A stretch of DNA of 64,000 nt from UBA6918 sp040754425 (GCA_040754425.1 JBFMCR010000008.1:8041-72040); one strand, 5' to 3'. Shown: positions 32,973 to 43,021, counted from the first letter of the stretch. The notes: generated from the sequence alone by a model not told the origin. Program-made: numbers and translations.

Positions 32973-33757
32973 GCCTGTCGCCTTGATGCAATGTATTTCC
33001 GTCGCACATGACGCATCCAGGAATGCAACGAAACCAGTGCAAAAACAGGCCAGCTGACATTGCGCTCATTGCGCCAGCGGCGATGCACCTCGCGCTCACC
33101 CGCATAACAGGCCTCCAGGTCGGCCGAGAGTCCGCTATGGCCGAATGGTGGTTTGCCGTCTCCGCAACTGACCAGCTTCTCGTTGAGAAAGGCACATTTG
33201 TGCGCACCGGATATTTTCAGCCAGAGCGCATAATCTTCGTACTGCCGCAAATCTTCCGGGAAGCCACCGCAAGCCAGTGCAACCTCGCGGCGCACCATGA
33301 CGGTGGGCGTTGCAAACCAGTTCCGGAACAGCATGGCCCACTCACCGATTCTCACCAGATGCAGTCCGCCAAACAGGCTGACGATGTTCGATGCGCAGCC
33401 GAGCAAGGCAAGCCGCGGATCTGATGCAAACACCGCAAGCTGGCGTTCTGTTTTGTGCGGCAACCAGATGTCATCATCGTCGAGAAAAGCGATCAGCTCC
33501 GCGTTCGCCGCTTTGATGCCGGCATTTCTGGCGGCGGACGGTCCGCGATTTTCCTGGCGGATAATCCTTATTTGCCTGTCTGCGTGCCTGCTCGCGAACT
33601 GCTCGAGCATTTCCGGCGTACCGTCTGTCGAGCCATCATCGACCACGATGATCTCATCGACCGCTCTGGTCTGTTGCAGAACGGAGTCCAACGCGGACAT
33701 CAGTTGCCCGCAGCGGTTGAATGTAGGAATGACAACGCCAACCCGGTCCTGCGACAT
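32969..33757 (-). CDS. GT2 family glycosyltransferase
   Basis: 262 residues from the ATG at 33757, which has GAGGAAC upstream. GT-A motifs: VVIPTFNRCGQL, IIVVDDGSTDGT, GPSAARNAGI, FLDDDDIWLP (DxD) and YEDYALWLKI (ED). It transfers an activated sugar in the same operon as the neighbouring transferases. An extension to 33835 is possible but lacks conserved residues. Confidence 0.85.
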   Translation of the reverse strand: MSQDRVGVVIPTFNRCGQLMSALDSVLQQTRAVDEIIVVDDGSTDGTPEMLEQFASRHADRQIRIIRQENRGPSAARNAGIKAANAELIAFLDDDDIWLPHKTERQLAVFASDPRLALLGCASNIVSLFGGLHLVRIGEWAMLFRNWFATPTVMVRREVALACGGFPEDLRQYEDYALWLKISGAHKCAFLNEKLVSCGDGKPPFGHSGLSADLEACYAGEREVHRRWRNERNVSWPVFALVSLHSWMRHVRRKYIASRRQA

Positions 33758-33768
33758 GGCGTTCCTCC

Positions 33769-35028
33769 TCAACCCTGGCCGGCTGCCGACCGGTAGATCG
33801 ACAGATATTGCGGCACTACAACTTCCGGCGCCCACAGACGCAAAGCTCGCTCTCTGGCAGCGACTGCGAGTCTTTCATGGCGTGCCGAATCCTCCAGTAC
33901 CCACCGGATTCCCCTGGCCAAATCCCGGGTCGAATACGGCTCTGCCAGATAGCCGCTTACTTCATGCTGCACGGCATCGGGCAGGCCGGTCACATTGAAA
34001 GCCACCACCGGGGTACCGCATGCCTGCGATTCGGTTGCCGTCTGGGGAAGGTTCTCCTGGCGCGACGGAACCACCGTCACGTCGGCTGCGCCATACAAGG
34101 AGGCCAGAACCGCATCTTCATGAACCACTCCCATCCAGCGCACAGGAAAGGGCTGGCGAACGGCGTTTTTTGGCGCATCCTGTCCGAACACCACGCACAA
34201 CACATCCGGCATGTTGCCATCCCGCGCCAATAGCTCGAGCGCTTCCTGCAGCAGATCGTAGCCCTTGCGGGGATCACTGCCGCCGCCCGCCGCCCCGAAC
34301 AGGATGATTGCCTTGTCCTGCGGCAGGCCAAGGGCATGGCGCGCAGCATTCCTTTCTGCCGGCTTGAAAACGCCGATATCCAGAGGGTTGGGAACGACCG
34401 AGATGGGCCAGTTCCGCAATAGCGCGCTGTCGCGCGCGCAATTAGCCAACCAGCGGCTGGGCGCGACGACATGCATAGGCCGTGTCCAGGATCTTTTCTT
34501 GCGCAGCCAGACCAGCCGTCCAATATCCAGGCCGCCCTCACCCGCCCGTCGGTTGCCCCTGTCATAACCATGGCGCCAGCGTGCTGCCATGTCATCGGAT
34601 GCATAATGTTCGGTGCCGCAGAATGGCCACATGTCGTGCAAGGTCCACACCATCGGTTTGCGTATCCGCCCGATATCCTCGATGGAAAGCGTTTCATCGC
34701 CCACCCAGTGCAGGTTAATCACGTCCGCATCCGTGGCGTCGACCTCTTCGGCCCATGCAGAAGGCAGCCAATTGCCCGAGCGCCAGCTCGCGTTTGTGCT
34801 TCTTTGCAAGCGACCGAGAATACTGCCGAGGTGCGGGCGCAAGGCATTGCCTGCTCTGCCGAGACGGCCTGAAGCACCTTGCACCGCGGTGTCATCCGAC
34901 TTCCTGCTGCGCACCCTCATCTGCGACGCGACCCCATAATCCGACAGGAACCGATGCAGGCGATAGGCAGCACGGGCTGCGCCACCGCCGATGTCCGAAT
35001 AGCTGATGATTTGCACTTTCAAGGCCAT
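33769..35028 (-). CDS. GT4 family glycosyltransferase
   Basis: A 419-residue GT-B enzyme. The N-terminal SYSDIGGGAARAAYRLHRFL and INLHWVGDETLS/TLHDMWPFCGTEHY are typical of WcaC-like GT4 proteins. The donor-site motif is in the C-terminal half: VVPSRQENLPQTATESQACGTPVVAF (EX7E). Start ATG behind GAGGTGG. First complete gene of the leftward run that ends at 30328. Confidence 0.85.
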   Translation of the reverse strand: MALKVQIISYSDIGGGAARAAYRLHRFLSDYGVASQMRVRSRKSDDTAVQGASGRLGRAGNALRPHLGSILGRLQRSTNASWRSGNWLPSAWAEEVDATDADVINLHWVGDETLSIEDIGRIRKPMVWTLHDMWPFCGTEHYASDDMAARWRHGYDRGNRRAGEGGLDIGRLVWLRKKRSWTRPMHVVAPSRWLANCARDSALLRNWPISVVPNPLDIGVFKPAERNAARHALGLPQDKAIILFGAAGGGSDPRKGYDLLQEALELLARDGNMPDVLCVVFGQDAPKNAVRQPFPVRWMGVVHEDAVLASLYGAADVTVVPSRQENLPQTATESQACGTPVVAFNVTGLPDAVQHEVSGYLAEPYSTRDLARGIRWVLEDSARHERLAVAARERALRLWAPEVVVPQYLSIYRSAAGQG

Positions 35029-35086
35029 GCCACCTCAAAACCCGCCCGAATTGGCGGCCTTGCCATGCTGTCGGTTTGGAGACGAT

Positions 35087-35999
35087 TCATGCTGATTTTT
35101 GATAGATGGCAACGATCGTATGGCCATTAAGATGGGCGACATTGCAGGGTAGGAGCCGCGCCATAAGAGAAGACACTTTCGAAACCAGCATTCCCGCAAA
35201 AGTGCAATCCTGCAAGCGCCGCGGCATCCTCAGCAGTTTTCTCAATCTGGATTCCCATATCGTCTTGCGTGCCCATGGCAGGTGATAGCTGGCTATCGGC
35301 TCGAATTCAACGGCCAGCACCTTCATCCCAAACATAGGCGCCAGATTCCGCAGCGTCGACTCCGGCCAATGGGTAACGTGATGTGGTGGCATGTTGAGCG
35401 TGTTGTTGAGGGCGGCACCAGCGAAACCATCCTGTGCGGGGACAGCCAGCACAAGCAAGCCGCCGGGATGCAGGCATTCCAGGCTGCTGCGAATGAAACT
35501 TGCCGGGGTCGCGACATGCTCAAGAACCTGAAAGGACACCACGGCGTCGTATTTCCTGCCGGACCGGGCATGTTCCTCAATCGACTGCTTGAGCAAATTT
35601 ATCCCTTCGCGCCCGGCCTTCTCTATGGCCCGGTCATTGAACTAGACCGGTATAAAGCCCCGGTTCGAGCTGCCGCGAAAAGCCTGCGGTACCCGCCCCG
35701 ACTTCCAGCACCTCGCCACCTTTGAGCAAGTATTTGCGCGCAATGCCGTATTCCGGCTTGTCTGCCAGGTAATACCAGTCAAACGCCTGCAGTCTTTCGT
35801 ACAACAACTCGTCCCCGCTTTGCAACGGGTCGAAAAACATCAGTCCGCATTGCCCACACCGGCAATATGCCAGCAGTTCGGACATCAACAAGCCATCCAG
35901 TCCGGCTAGCTTTTTGTAAGCGCGGTTGATGCAGTCGACATCAAGCTCTTCCTGAAGCTCGGTCACATGACTCCCGCACAGCGGACACGGAATCGTCAC
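35087..35999 (-). pseudogene. Class I SAM methyltransferase with N-terminal zinc ribbon, frameshifted
   Basis: Two frames make up one protein of about 300 residues. The first (35999 to 35634) has a zinc-ribbon (CPLCGSH, CRCGQCGLMFFDP) and SAM motif I (VLEVGAGTAGFS), ending abruptly after LYTGLVQ. The second continues from about 35641 with FNDRAIEKAGREG, DAVVSFQVLEHV and a normal C-terminus. The break is at CTAGTTC (about 35639-35645), consistent with a one-base insertion or a two-base loss. The intact family often modifies sugars in polysaccharide clusters. Confidence 0.75.
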
Positions 36000-36021
36000 G
36001 GCCTTGCCCCGATGACCAGAG

Positions 36022-36948
36022 TCAACAAAATTTTTTCCACCATTGCATCGCCTTGTTGGCCAACAGATAGGCCGCCTTCAAATGGATCGGCATGGTAAAT
36101 GTTCTTACATAGCGGGCCGCAACATCAGGGTCAACCGATACTTCTTCTGGCCATGCATAATTCTGTCCGGACCTGGCAGTCGGCCCGTTGATATCCTCGA
36201 TGAATATTCCGCAATGCTCGCCAGTGCCGTCGAGCCCGATATTTCTGGTCAGGGACGGATAGGGGTAGAGCGTCAGTTCACCGCTGACAGCCTGATGGAA
36301 ACAACAGCGGATATCGAGTGCGTTGGTTAGCCCCCGCGATTCGTTGACGATCATCTGCATGACATCAGGCCCCATCTGCTTCTGGATGCGCGACATCGCC
36401 TGCGGATTTGACTGCAGCATATTCAAGTCGTCAGCGCTTATTGCCCTTATTTTCTCAAAGCGGTCGCGCCAGATACCCAATCCCCACGGGCTGAATCGCG
36501 GCATGAAAAAGACCCTGCCTTCGGCCATGGGCGTCCCGCCCCTGAATTTTGGGCACCATCCCGTCACGCTGAACACCCTGCGATCATTCTCGTAACGATT
36601 TAGCGCCTGGTTCATGAACTCAAGGAAGCCGGGTTCGGCAACCACGTCCTCTTCCAGAAAGATGATTTTTCCGTAGCGGTCGAGCACCTCCTTCATTCCG
36701 CCGCGGTTGTTCTTTACGCGATCATTTTCGGTGCGTCCCAGTATGGTCACATCCCCAAACCCGCCGACGCCATTCAAATAGCGCCTGACCTCAGCCACCT
36801 TTTCCTCATCCCCCTTCCGTGGCGCATCCGAGAAGAAGAATATCTGGCTTTCCCTCGCCAGGGGGTTTCTTTGCAAGGCCTCAACCGTCCGTTGCAAATG
36901 CCAGACCCTGCCATACGTGCTGACAGCTATTGGCGCCAAATCAGCCAA
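36022..36948 (-). CDS. Glycosyltransferase, GNT-I/GT-A-like sugar transferase
   Basis: About 308 residues. VSTYGRVWHLQRTVEAL, FFFSDAPRKGDEEKV and IIFLEEDVVAEPGFLEFMNQAL (metal-binding EDV in place of DxD) resemble the alpha-3-mannoside GlcNAc-transferase-like family found in bacterial polysaccharide loci. The start is set at TTG 36948, because AGGAG lies 8 nt upstream; it overlaps the flippase gene by 8 nt. A longer TTG frame to 36990 is possible. Acceptor unknown. Confidence 0.7.
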   Translation of the reverse strand: MADLAPIAVSTYGRVWHLQRTVEALQRNPLARESQIFFFSDAPRKGDEEKVAEVRRYLNGVGGFGDVTILGRTENDRVKNNRGGMKEVLDRYGKIIFLEEDVVAEPGFLEFMNQALNRYENDRRVFSVTGWCPKFRGGTPMAEGRVFFMPRFSPWGLGIWRDRFEKIRAISADDLNMLQSNPQAMSRIQKQMGPDVMQMIVNESRGLTNALDIRCCFHQAVSGELTLYPYPSLTRNIGLDGTGEHCGIFIEDINGPTARSGQNYAWPEEVSVDPDVAARYVRTFTMPIHLKAAYLLANKAMQWWKKFC

Positions 36949-38239
36949 GCCGGGGCTCCTGCCTCTTGCCGAAAAGATATCGGGGATCAATGCTGCGCAT
37001 CATGTCCAAGTTAGATTGTCGCAAGGATGCAAACATCAAGGGAACCAGCCAGGACCCGGCAGCCACGCTGACCAAGCTGGCGATGGCGGCCCCGTTGATC
37101 CCGTATTCCGGGATCCAGATATAATTCAGCGCCACATTCAGCGGCACAATAAGTAGGTTGTTGAACAGGCGAAAGATTTGCAGGTTCTCCGATACCAGCC
37201 AGATTCCCCTGGCGATCGACTGTGCAATGAACATGCCCGTCCAGACAATGAATACCAAGGGCCCATAGGCACCAGCATAGGCCTCTCCAAACAACAACCG
37301 CACGAACTGCTCGCCCAGCAATATTGCCACAACCCCCGCAGCCACGCCGCCCCAGAACATCACGCTGTAGAGCCGCATAAGATGAAAATGATAGCTTGCC
37401 TTGTCATGCTCGCGTAGCCGAACGAAATACGGCATGACTGTCTGGACGACCAGACCGGGGACGAACAGCCAGGCTTCCGAAATGCCGACGGCCGCGCTGT
37501 AGAGCCCGACCTGGGCCTCGCCCAGCATCTGGCCGATCATCACCTGGTCGATACGCGTGTGGATGACAATGAGCAAGGCGCTGGCAGCCAGCGGCCAACC
37601 GTCTTTCAGCAACTGTATGCTGGCACCGCCCCGCCAGCCCCAGCCGGCCTTGCCGCCTTCCCGACGATGGTAAGCCCATGCCATCAGCCCGGCACCAAGA
37701 ACTATTTCCATCGTGCCGGCCAGCGCGAACCAGACGACGGGAAAGCCACCGAGGATCAGTCCCACCTTGGCAAGGCTGACAGCGAGAAATGCGACTGCCC
37801 GCGCTTGCACGACATATTTTGACAGCACTCTGGCCTGGTAAAAAACATCTATGGCATCGGCGGCATTGAACAGTATGCCAACGGCCGAAATCGCCACCAG
37901 CAGCAGGAACAACGGATCATCAGGCTGCGCTAACCAGGCTGCAGGCAAGGCCAGAGCCGCAGCAGCCAGGCTCGCCCACAGCTTGAGGCGCAGTACGCTG
38001 CCGAGAATTTCCTTCTCTCTTTCCGGATGCTTGGCCAACTCCCGAATCACCACCGGATCCATGCTCAGCTTCCCAAGCATTCCGAACAGAGCAACAAAAG
38101 AAAGGGCGAAGCTCAGCAGACCGTAGCCGCCCGGACCGAGATAACGCGCCACCCAAATGCCGATAGCCAGACTGACGGCGATGCGCAAAATTCGCTCGGC
38201 CATCAGCCAGTTCAAATTCCCCAACAGCTGTTTTCTCAT
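36941..38239 (-). CDS. Polysaccharide flippase, Wzx/MATE-like
   Basis: 432 residues with about 12-14 hydrophobic helices and the family opening LNWLMAERILRIAVSLAIGIWVARYLGP (helix 1, quoted in part: LNWLMAERILRI; VARYLGPGGYGLLSFA). It would flip lipid-linked oligosaccharide across the inner membrane. ATG start without a clear ribosome binding site. The 172 bp between it and the upstream glycosyltransferase hold no gene that I can support. Confidence 0.85.
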   Translation of the reverse strand: MRKQLLGNLNWLMAERILRIAVSLAIGIWVARYLGPGGYGLLSFALSFVALFGMLGKLSMDPVVIRELAKHPEREKEILGSVLRLKLWASLAAAALALPAAWLAQPDDPLFLLLVAISAVGILFNAADAIDVFYQARVLSKYVVQARAVAFLAVSLAKVGLILGGFPVVWFALAGTMEIVLGAGLMAWAYHRREGGKAGWGWRGGASIQLLKDGWPLAASALLIVIHTRIDQVMIGQMLGEAQVGLYSAAVGISEAWLFVPGLVVQTVMPYFVRLREHDKASYHFHLMRLYSVMFWGGVAAGVVAILLGEQFVRLLFGEAYAGAYGPLVFIVWTGMFIAQSIARGIWLVSENLQIFRLFNNLLIVPLNVALNYIWIPEYGINGAAIASLVSVAAGSWLVPLMFASLRQSNLDMMRSIDPRYLFGKRQEPRLG

Positions 38240-38411
38240 GGGCCGTGGCGGTCGCTTGCAAAACTTCCGGGCATTGTGCTGCCGGCTACTGCCGATTGCT
38301 CATGCGATGCGCAAAGTGGGGCGCGACGACATTCTTTGCAACCAACAGCCGCCCTGCCATGAAGGCTCGGCCGGAAAGATATGGAACGCGCTCTGGCATC
38401 CGGTGCCATGG

Positions 38412-39260
38412 CTAGCGTATCGTCCATCGCCGGCTTTGCCCCAAAAGCAAGCGGATGGAATCCGCCAGCTGATGCGCCGTTTTCTGCGGCAGCAAATTGA
38501 GCAGCGAGATCACGGCAAGCCGCAGCGTCTCGTGCAGTCTGGCCGACAACGGCGGCGTCAGCCCCAGATCGCGATCGATGGCGGCGATTTCGCGGCTTAC
38601 CTGCCTCGCGGTACTGAGCCGTAGCGAGATGCCCCCCGTGGGTGAACGAGTGATATCAATGGGAATAAATGTCGGTACCTGTTTCCGAATGGCACGCAGC
38701 AGAAAATGCGAATCCGAGGCAATGGAAAATCGCAAGTCGAAAGGTTGTTCGTCCACAAAAAGTTTTTTACTCTGAAAAGTCGCCCCGTGCGGTGGCAAGG
38801 CTGGTCGACCGATGTCCCACTTGCCCTGCATCTGCGCCCAGGGCACACCTATGGTTTCGAGCGGTATACGTGCTTTGGGGCTCAACAGAATTTGACGCCC
38901 GTAAACAATCGTGGCATCAGGGCTGACGCTCTCTAGCTGCCTGATGCATTCAGCCAGGGTGTGCGGTGCAGCCAATTCATCGCCCGCCCCAAAAAAAATT
39001 ACCCATTCTCCGCGCACCATTTTGCAAGCCTTGTTCCAGGCATCGTAGATGCCTCGATCAGGCTCGCTGATCCAGCGCGTAACCACATCCGCGTTCTCGC
39101 GCAACAGCGCCTGGGTGCCGTCGTTGGAATTTCCGTCCACCACGATCCATTCGAAATCGCGGCAAGTCTGCCCGCGCAGCGAGCGGATGGTATACGGCAG
39201 GAGCGCTGCCGCATTGAGGGTGGCGGTGATTATGGAAACCCTGGGGGAAGTCTCCTTCAC
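38412..39260 (-). CDS. GT2 family glycosyltransferase, WcaA/colanic-acid-like
   Basis: 282 residues from a GTG that overlaps the upstream stop (GTGA). Motifs: VSIITATLNAAALLPYTI, WIVVDGNSNDGT, SEPDRGIYDAWNKA and VIFFGAGDEL (GAGD in place of DxD), all typical of WcaA/PslC-type GT2 enzymes. The C-terminal 80 residues are basic and helical. Confidence 0.82.
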   Translation of the reverse strand: MKETSPRVSIITATLNAAALLPYTIRSLRGQTCRDFEWIVVDGNSNDGTQALLRENADVVTRWISEPDRGIYDAWNKACKMVRGEWVIFFGAGDELAAPHTLAECIRQLESVSPDATIVYGRQILLSPKARIPLETIGVPWAQMQGKWDIGRPALPPHGATFQSKKLFVDEQPFDLRFSIASDSHFLLRAIRKQVPTFIPIDITRSPTGGISLRLSTARQVSREIAAIDRDLGLTPPLSARLHETLRLAVISLLNLLPQKTAHQLADSIRLLLGQSRRWTIR

Positions 39261-40453
39261 TCGATCCGCTCCTCGCGCAGCATGTTGAACAGGAAGGAGG
39301 CGAATATCGCATTCACCCCCAGCAGCATGATGGTGGTGGCCACGAATGCGAGATGCACCGTGCCCGCCATGTCACCGAAGCTGCTGGCCAGCCATCTGGC
39401 CAGCAGCCAGCCATCGACCGCCAGGCCTATAGCCGCCAGCGCGCCGCCGATGATTAGCCCGCGCTCCAGGGTAAACCAGGACAACAGCCGGCCGAACGCG
39501 GAGCTTTCCCGGATCGGCTTGCGCCCGGCGTTGATCAGGCGCGCCAGCAGGGCGAAGCCGATGATGTTCGCGCCCAGCAGCGTGAACAGGCTGGCCAGCG
39601 CAAGGAAATGGATGCCCAGCCTGAAGCCGCCGAGCTGCGCCGGACCCGATGCCAACAATGCCATGCCCGCCATACCAAGAACCGACAGGAATACCCCAGG
39701 GATGAGATAAAGCCAGTCCGGCGCGTAGGTCAGAATGAAGCGCAGGTGGCGCCAGCCGTCGCGAAAGGAGCGCAGGTGCGGCGGTCGGTCGCGCTTATCG
39801 GGATAGAGCCGGGTCGGAATCTCGGTGATGCGCAGGCCGGCGTGGGCAGCGCTGACGACCATTTCGGTAGCGAATTCCATGCCGTCTGTGCGCACGTTCA
39901 TGCGCTCTATGGCTTCGCGGGTAAAGGCGCGCATGCCGCAATGGAAGTCGCTGATTGGAATTTTGTACATCACGCGCGCCAGGGCGGACAACACCGGGTT
40001 GCCCAGGTAACGGTGCAGTGGCGGCATGGCGCCCGGCTCGATGCCGCCCTTGAAACGGTTGCCCATGACGAAGTCGTAACCCTCCTCGATCTTGCGCACG
40101 TAGTCGCCGAGCGCGGCCCAGTCGTAGGAGTCGTCGGCATCGGCCATGACCACGATGCGCCCGCGCGCCGCAGAGATGCCCGCCAGCAGGGCGGCGCCAT
40201 AGCCCCTGCGCGGCTCGTGCACGACGCGCGCGCCGAGCGACTCGGCGATTTCCACCGAGCGGTCGCTCGATCCGTTGTCCGCCACCACCACTTCGCCCTC
40301 GACGTTCAGTTCGGCGAACGCCCGTTGCGCCTTCTCGATGCACAGCCCCAGTGTCTTTTCCTCGTTGAGGCAGGGCATGACCGCGGTGACGCTTACCTCC
40401 GTCTCCTGCAGCGGTTCGATTCGGGTCGCGGACGCATTCATGCCATCCCTCAT
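39257..40453 (-). CDS. Polyprenyl-phosphate sugar transferase (dolichol-phosphate mannosyltransferase-like) with C-terminal membrane domain
   Basis: 398 residues. A GT2 domain (about 20-240) has TAVMPCLNEEKTLG, VVADNGSSDRSVEI, GYGAALLAGI and MADADDSYDW (DxD). It is followed by about four hydrophobic helices (250-395). DPM1-like enzymes load a sugar onto polyprenyl phosphate for GT-C enzymes, and two GT-C-like proteins are nearby (30328-32034, 43022-44947). ATGA overlap with the ABC ATPase gene. Confidence 0.83.
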   Translation of the reverse strand: MRDGMNASATRIEPLQETEVSVTAVMPCLNEEKTLGLCIEKAQRAFAELNVEGEVVVADNGSSDRSVEIAESLGARVVHEPRRGYGAALLAGISAARGRIVVMADADDSYDWAALGDYVRKIEEGYDFVMGNRFKGGIEPGAMPPLHRYLGNPVLSALARVMYKIPISDFHCGMRAFTREAIERMNVRTDGMEFATEMVVSAAHAGLRITEIPTRLYPDKRDRPPHLRSFRDGWRHLRFILTYAPDWLYLIPGVFLSVLGMAGMALLASGPAQLGGFRLGIHFLALASLFTLLGANIIGFALLARLINAGRKPIRESSAFGRLLSWFTLERGLIIGGALAAIGLAVDGWLLARWLASSFGDMAGTVHLAFVATTIMLLGVNAIFASFLFNMLREERIE

Positions 40454-41361
40454 TGCCCCGGCTGCAGCCCTGCGATGTAGGTCATGAACACTTCTTCCAG
40501 CGAAACTCCCTGCGGCTGGACTTCCAGCACTTCATGGCCGGCCTGCCTGGCCATGTCCAGCACCGGCCAGAGGTTCTCCCGCGCGACGGTTCTCGACCAC
40601 CTGTTCCCGCCTTCCGGGGTGAACCCCTCGACGGCGGTTTCACCCCGGGTCCTGACCAGAACGCTCAGTCTGGCAGCGTTGCCGAGCAGTTCCTCGGGCG
40701 AGCTGACGATGCGCAGCACCCCCTTGTGGATGATGCCGAAGCGGTCGCCCAGGCGCTCGACGTCGTGCAGGATGTGCGAGCTGAAGAAAACCGTGCCGCC
40801 CTGCGCCTTGTATTCCTGCAGGACTTCGACGACCAGCTTGCGCCCCACCGGGTCGAGGCCGGAAAGCGGCTCGTCCAGCACCAGCAGGCGCGGGCTGCAG
40901 GCCATGGCGTGGGCGAGCGCGGTGCGCTGCGTCATGCCCTTGGAGAAGGTGCGCACGCGCTTCTTGGCGACGTGGGCGACGTCGAACCGCTCCAGCCATT
41001 TCATGCAATGCTGCCTGAGCCCGTGCGCCGCGACGCCGTGCATGCGCGCGCCCGACATGAGAAATTCGAGCGGAGTCAGGTAGTCGTACAGGTAGAGGTT
41101 TTCCGGCACGTAGGCGATGCGCCTGCGCGCCGACGCGCTGCCGGCGTCGATGCCGAATATTTCCGCACGCCCCCCATCCGGCCGGTTGAGCCCCATGATC
41201 ACCTTGATGGTGCTGGTCTTGCCTGCGCCGTTGGGGCCGACGAATCCGAATGCCTCGCCCTCGTCGACCGTCAGGGAAACGTTCTTCACCGCCTCGACGA
41301 CGCGCAGGCGCTTGTCGCGGTATCGCTTGGTCAGGGAGTCGAGCAGTATTGCAGCAGCCAT
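40450..41361 (-). CDS. ABC transporter ATP-binding protein (ABC-2/CcmA type)
   Basis: 303 residues: Walker A GPNGAGKTSTIK (42-53), signature FSKGMTQR (variant of LSGGQ common in ABC-2 exporters), Walker B LLVLDEPLSGLDP, and the His switch SSHILHD. Downstream genes encode a small anchored protein and the permease, although their order is reversed: the permease (42212-43015) and the anchored protein are translated first. It may power export or membrane insertion of a surface component. Confidence 0.9.
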   Translation of the reverse strand: MAAAILLDSLTKRYRDKRLRVVEAVKNVSLTVDEGEAFGFVGPNGAGKTSTIKVIMGLNRPDGGRAEIFGIDAGSASARRRIAYVPENLYLYDYLTPLEFLMSGARMHGVAAHGLRQHCMKWLERFDVAHVAKKRVRTFSKGMTQRTALAHAMACSPRLLVLDEPLSGLDPVGRKLVVEVLQEYKAQGGTVFFSSHILHDVERLGDRFGIIHKGVLRIVSSPEELLGNAARLSVLVRTRGETAVEGFTPEGGNRWSRTVARENLWPVLDMARQAGHEVLEVQPQGVSLEEVFMTYIAGLQPGQ

Positions 41362-41363
41362 GT

Positions 41364-42212
41364 TCAGCGCTCTCCGATCTGCTTCTTCGGCGGAAAGTAA
41401 AGCACGGGCACTCCCTGCTCGTTCAATGCATAGCCCAGGCCGGTCGGGTCATGAGGCAGCGCTTTCATTTCCCCGGAAACGACAAGCTCCGAAAGATGCT
41501 TCAGTCTCCGGCCCGTACGCGATTCATACCTGGTCGCGGCTTCGCGCAACGCGATCACGCCCTCCAGCCTGTCGATGCGCTTTTGCAGGGCGGCTTTCAG
41601 CTTGGCGTCATGCGTGCCCTGCAGCATCGAACGGATCACCGCAAGCGCGGTATGCGGGTCCTCGCCCTTTTCCTGCCATTTCGCGGCGATCTCCAGCACC
41701 CCGCTGTTGTCGGGAAGGCGATCGGCGACGCCAAGCAGGATGTTGGAGGCTTCCTGCGGACGGTTCTCGAAATAATAGCGGTTGAAGGCATGGAAGAAAC
41801 CCGGCAAAAAATCCCACGGCCGCGCGTCGCTCGCGCGCGACTGAATGAACTGAGTGGGCTCGACAAACCCCATCCAGGGGAGTATCGCCTGGCCGATGTA
41901 GTAGTTGTCCTCGTGCGCGGGGTTGAGCCGGGAGGCGCCCTTCTGCACCTCGGCCAGCACCTTGAGGCTGACGGGATCGGTCTTGTCGATCGACAGCACC
42001 AGCGCGCGAAAAACCTCCAGGTTGGCGGCCAGATAACGGTCGCCCAAGGCCATGAACACCTGCAGTTCAGCCGGCAGCGCGATACGCATTTGTTCGGGCG
42101 GCGCGACCCAGCGGCTTTGCTCGGTCTGCTCGATGCCGATGACGTACGCCGCCAGCGAAAGGGCCAGGGCGACGGGGGGCATCAGCCTGCATGAAGAACG
42201 AAGCATGGGCAT
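41364..42212 (-). CDS. Membrane-anchored TPR-like protein of the ABC-2 operon, unknown function
   Basis: 282 residues. One N-terminal hydrophobic helix (about 10-28), then helical repeats (roughly FMALGDRYLAANLEVFRAL, then PGFFHAFNRYYFENRPQEA and LEIAAKWQEKGEDPHTALA) that look like TPR-type hairpins. The ATG shares one base with the permease stop (TGATG), so the two are coupled. The fixed place between permease and ATPase suggests an accessory subunit of the transporter. I do not recognise a named family. Confidence 0.6.
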   Translation of the reverse strand: MPMLRSSCRLMPPVALALSLAAYVIGIEQTEQSRWVAPPEQMRIALPAELQVFMALGDRYLAANLEVFRALVLSIDKTDPVSLKVLAEVQKGASRLNPAHEDNYYIGQAILPWMGFVEPTQFIQSRASDARPWDFLPGFFHAFNRYYFENRPQEASNILLGVADRLPDNSGVLEIAAKWQEKGEDPHTALAVIRSMLQGTHDAKLKAALQKRIDRLEGVIALREAATRYESRTGRRLKHLSELVVSGEMKALPHDPTGLGYALNEQGVPVLYFPPKKQIGER

Positions 42213-43015
42213 CAATTGAACTGCCTGCGATTGAAGAACATCACGGCCAGCGCGAGCAGCATGCCGGTGTAGCCCAGCGCCATCAGCGCGCTGCCGGCCA
42301 GCATGCCAAGGTCGGGCTGGTAGGCATAGAGCGGGTAGTAGCGGATATCGAGCCGCGACAGGTCGGGCAGAATCCAGCGCAGCCATTCGAACACCGGGGT
42401 CATGGTGGCCTGCAGTTCGGCCTGCGCCGGCGACATGCCAGACAAGTATTCGAGCGCCGGGCCGAGGCTGCGCGCGGAAATGGCGAATGCCAGCCCCGCT
42501 GCAAGCGGCACGAACGGAGTCACCGAAACCGAGGCCACGAGAAAGCCGAAGCCGGCCACCACGGCCAGATCGAGCAGCAAGGCAAGCAGCGTCAGCACAT
42601 AAGGCCATTTCAACGACAACGGATTGGTCTGCTCGTAAGTGAGACCGGAGAGCCAGACCACCGCGGCCAGCATCAGCCCGAGCAGCGTCACTGCGAGCGC
42701 AGTCAGCGCCAGGATGCCGAAATAACGCCCCAGCAGAAACTGCCCGCGCGTCACCGGATAGGTGAGGCTGACGTAGATGGTGCGGCGCTCGATTTCCTTG
42801 CCGATGAGCTCATATGCCCAGTACAGCACGAGCACCAGGGTCACGGCGCGTATCATGGACAGGCCCACGTCCAGCGTCACCGTGCCCGGCTGGCGCGGAG
42901 AAAAGCCGCCCGCGAGATAGGCCGCCCCCATCGCCAGCAGGCCGGCTGCGAACAGGCTCTGGAACACCCGGCTGCGCAGGCCGGAAAGGAGCGCGATCAG
43001 GAATGCTTGTTTCAT
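42212..43015 (-). CDS. ABC-2 type transporter permease
   Basis: 267 residues with six predicted helices. After helix 2 the segment YELIGKEIERRTIYVSLTYPVTRGQFLLGRYFG (key residues E-E-RRT and PVTR-x3-LGRY) is the cytoplasmic coupling element of NosY/ABC-2 permeases. It precedes the TPR-like protein and the ATPase in one operon. Substrate unknown; the context suggests a cell-surface polymer or its assembly machinery. Confidence 0.83.
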   Translation of the reverse strand: MKQAFLIALLSGLRSRVFQSLFAAGLLAMGAAYLAGGFSPRQPGTVTLDVGLSMIRAVTLVLVLYWAYELIGKEIERRTIYVSLTYPVTRGQFLLGRYFGILALTALAVTLLGLMLAAVVWLSGLTYEQTNPLSLKWPYVLTLLALLLDLAVVAGFGFLVASVSVTPFVPLAAGLAFAISARSLGPALEYLSGMSPAQAELQATMTPVFEWLRWILPDLSRLDIRYYPLYAYQPDLGMLAGSALMALGYTGMLLALAVMFFNRRQFN

Positions 43016-43021
43016 GCCCTG

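Noticed and set aside
38240..38411. Possible small gene in the gap before the flippase
   Set aside because: Frames crossing the gap are short or run into neighbours, and no ribosome site or conserved pattern is visible.
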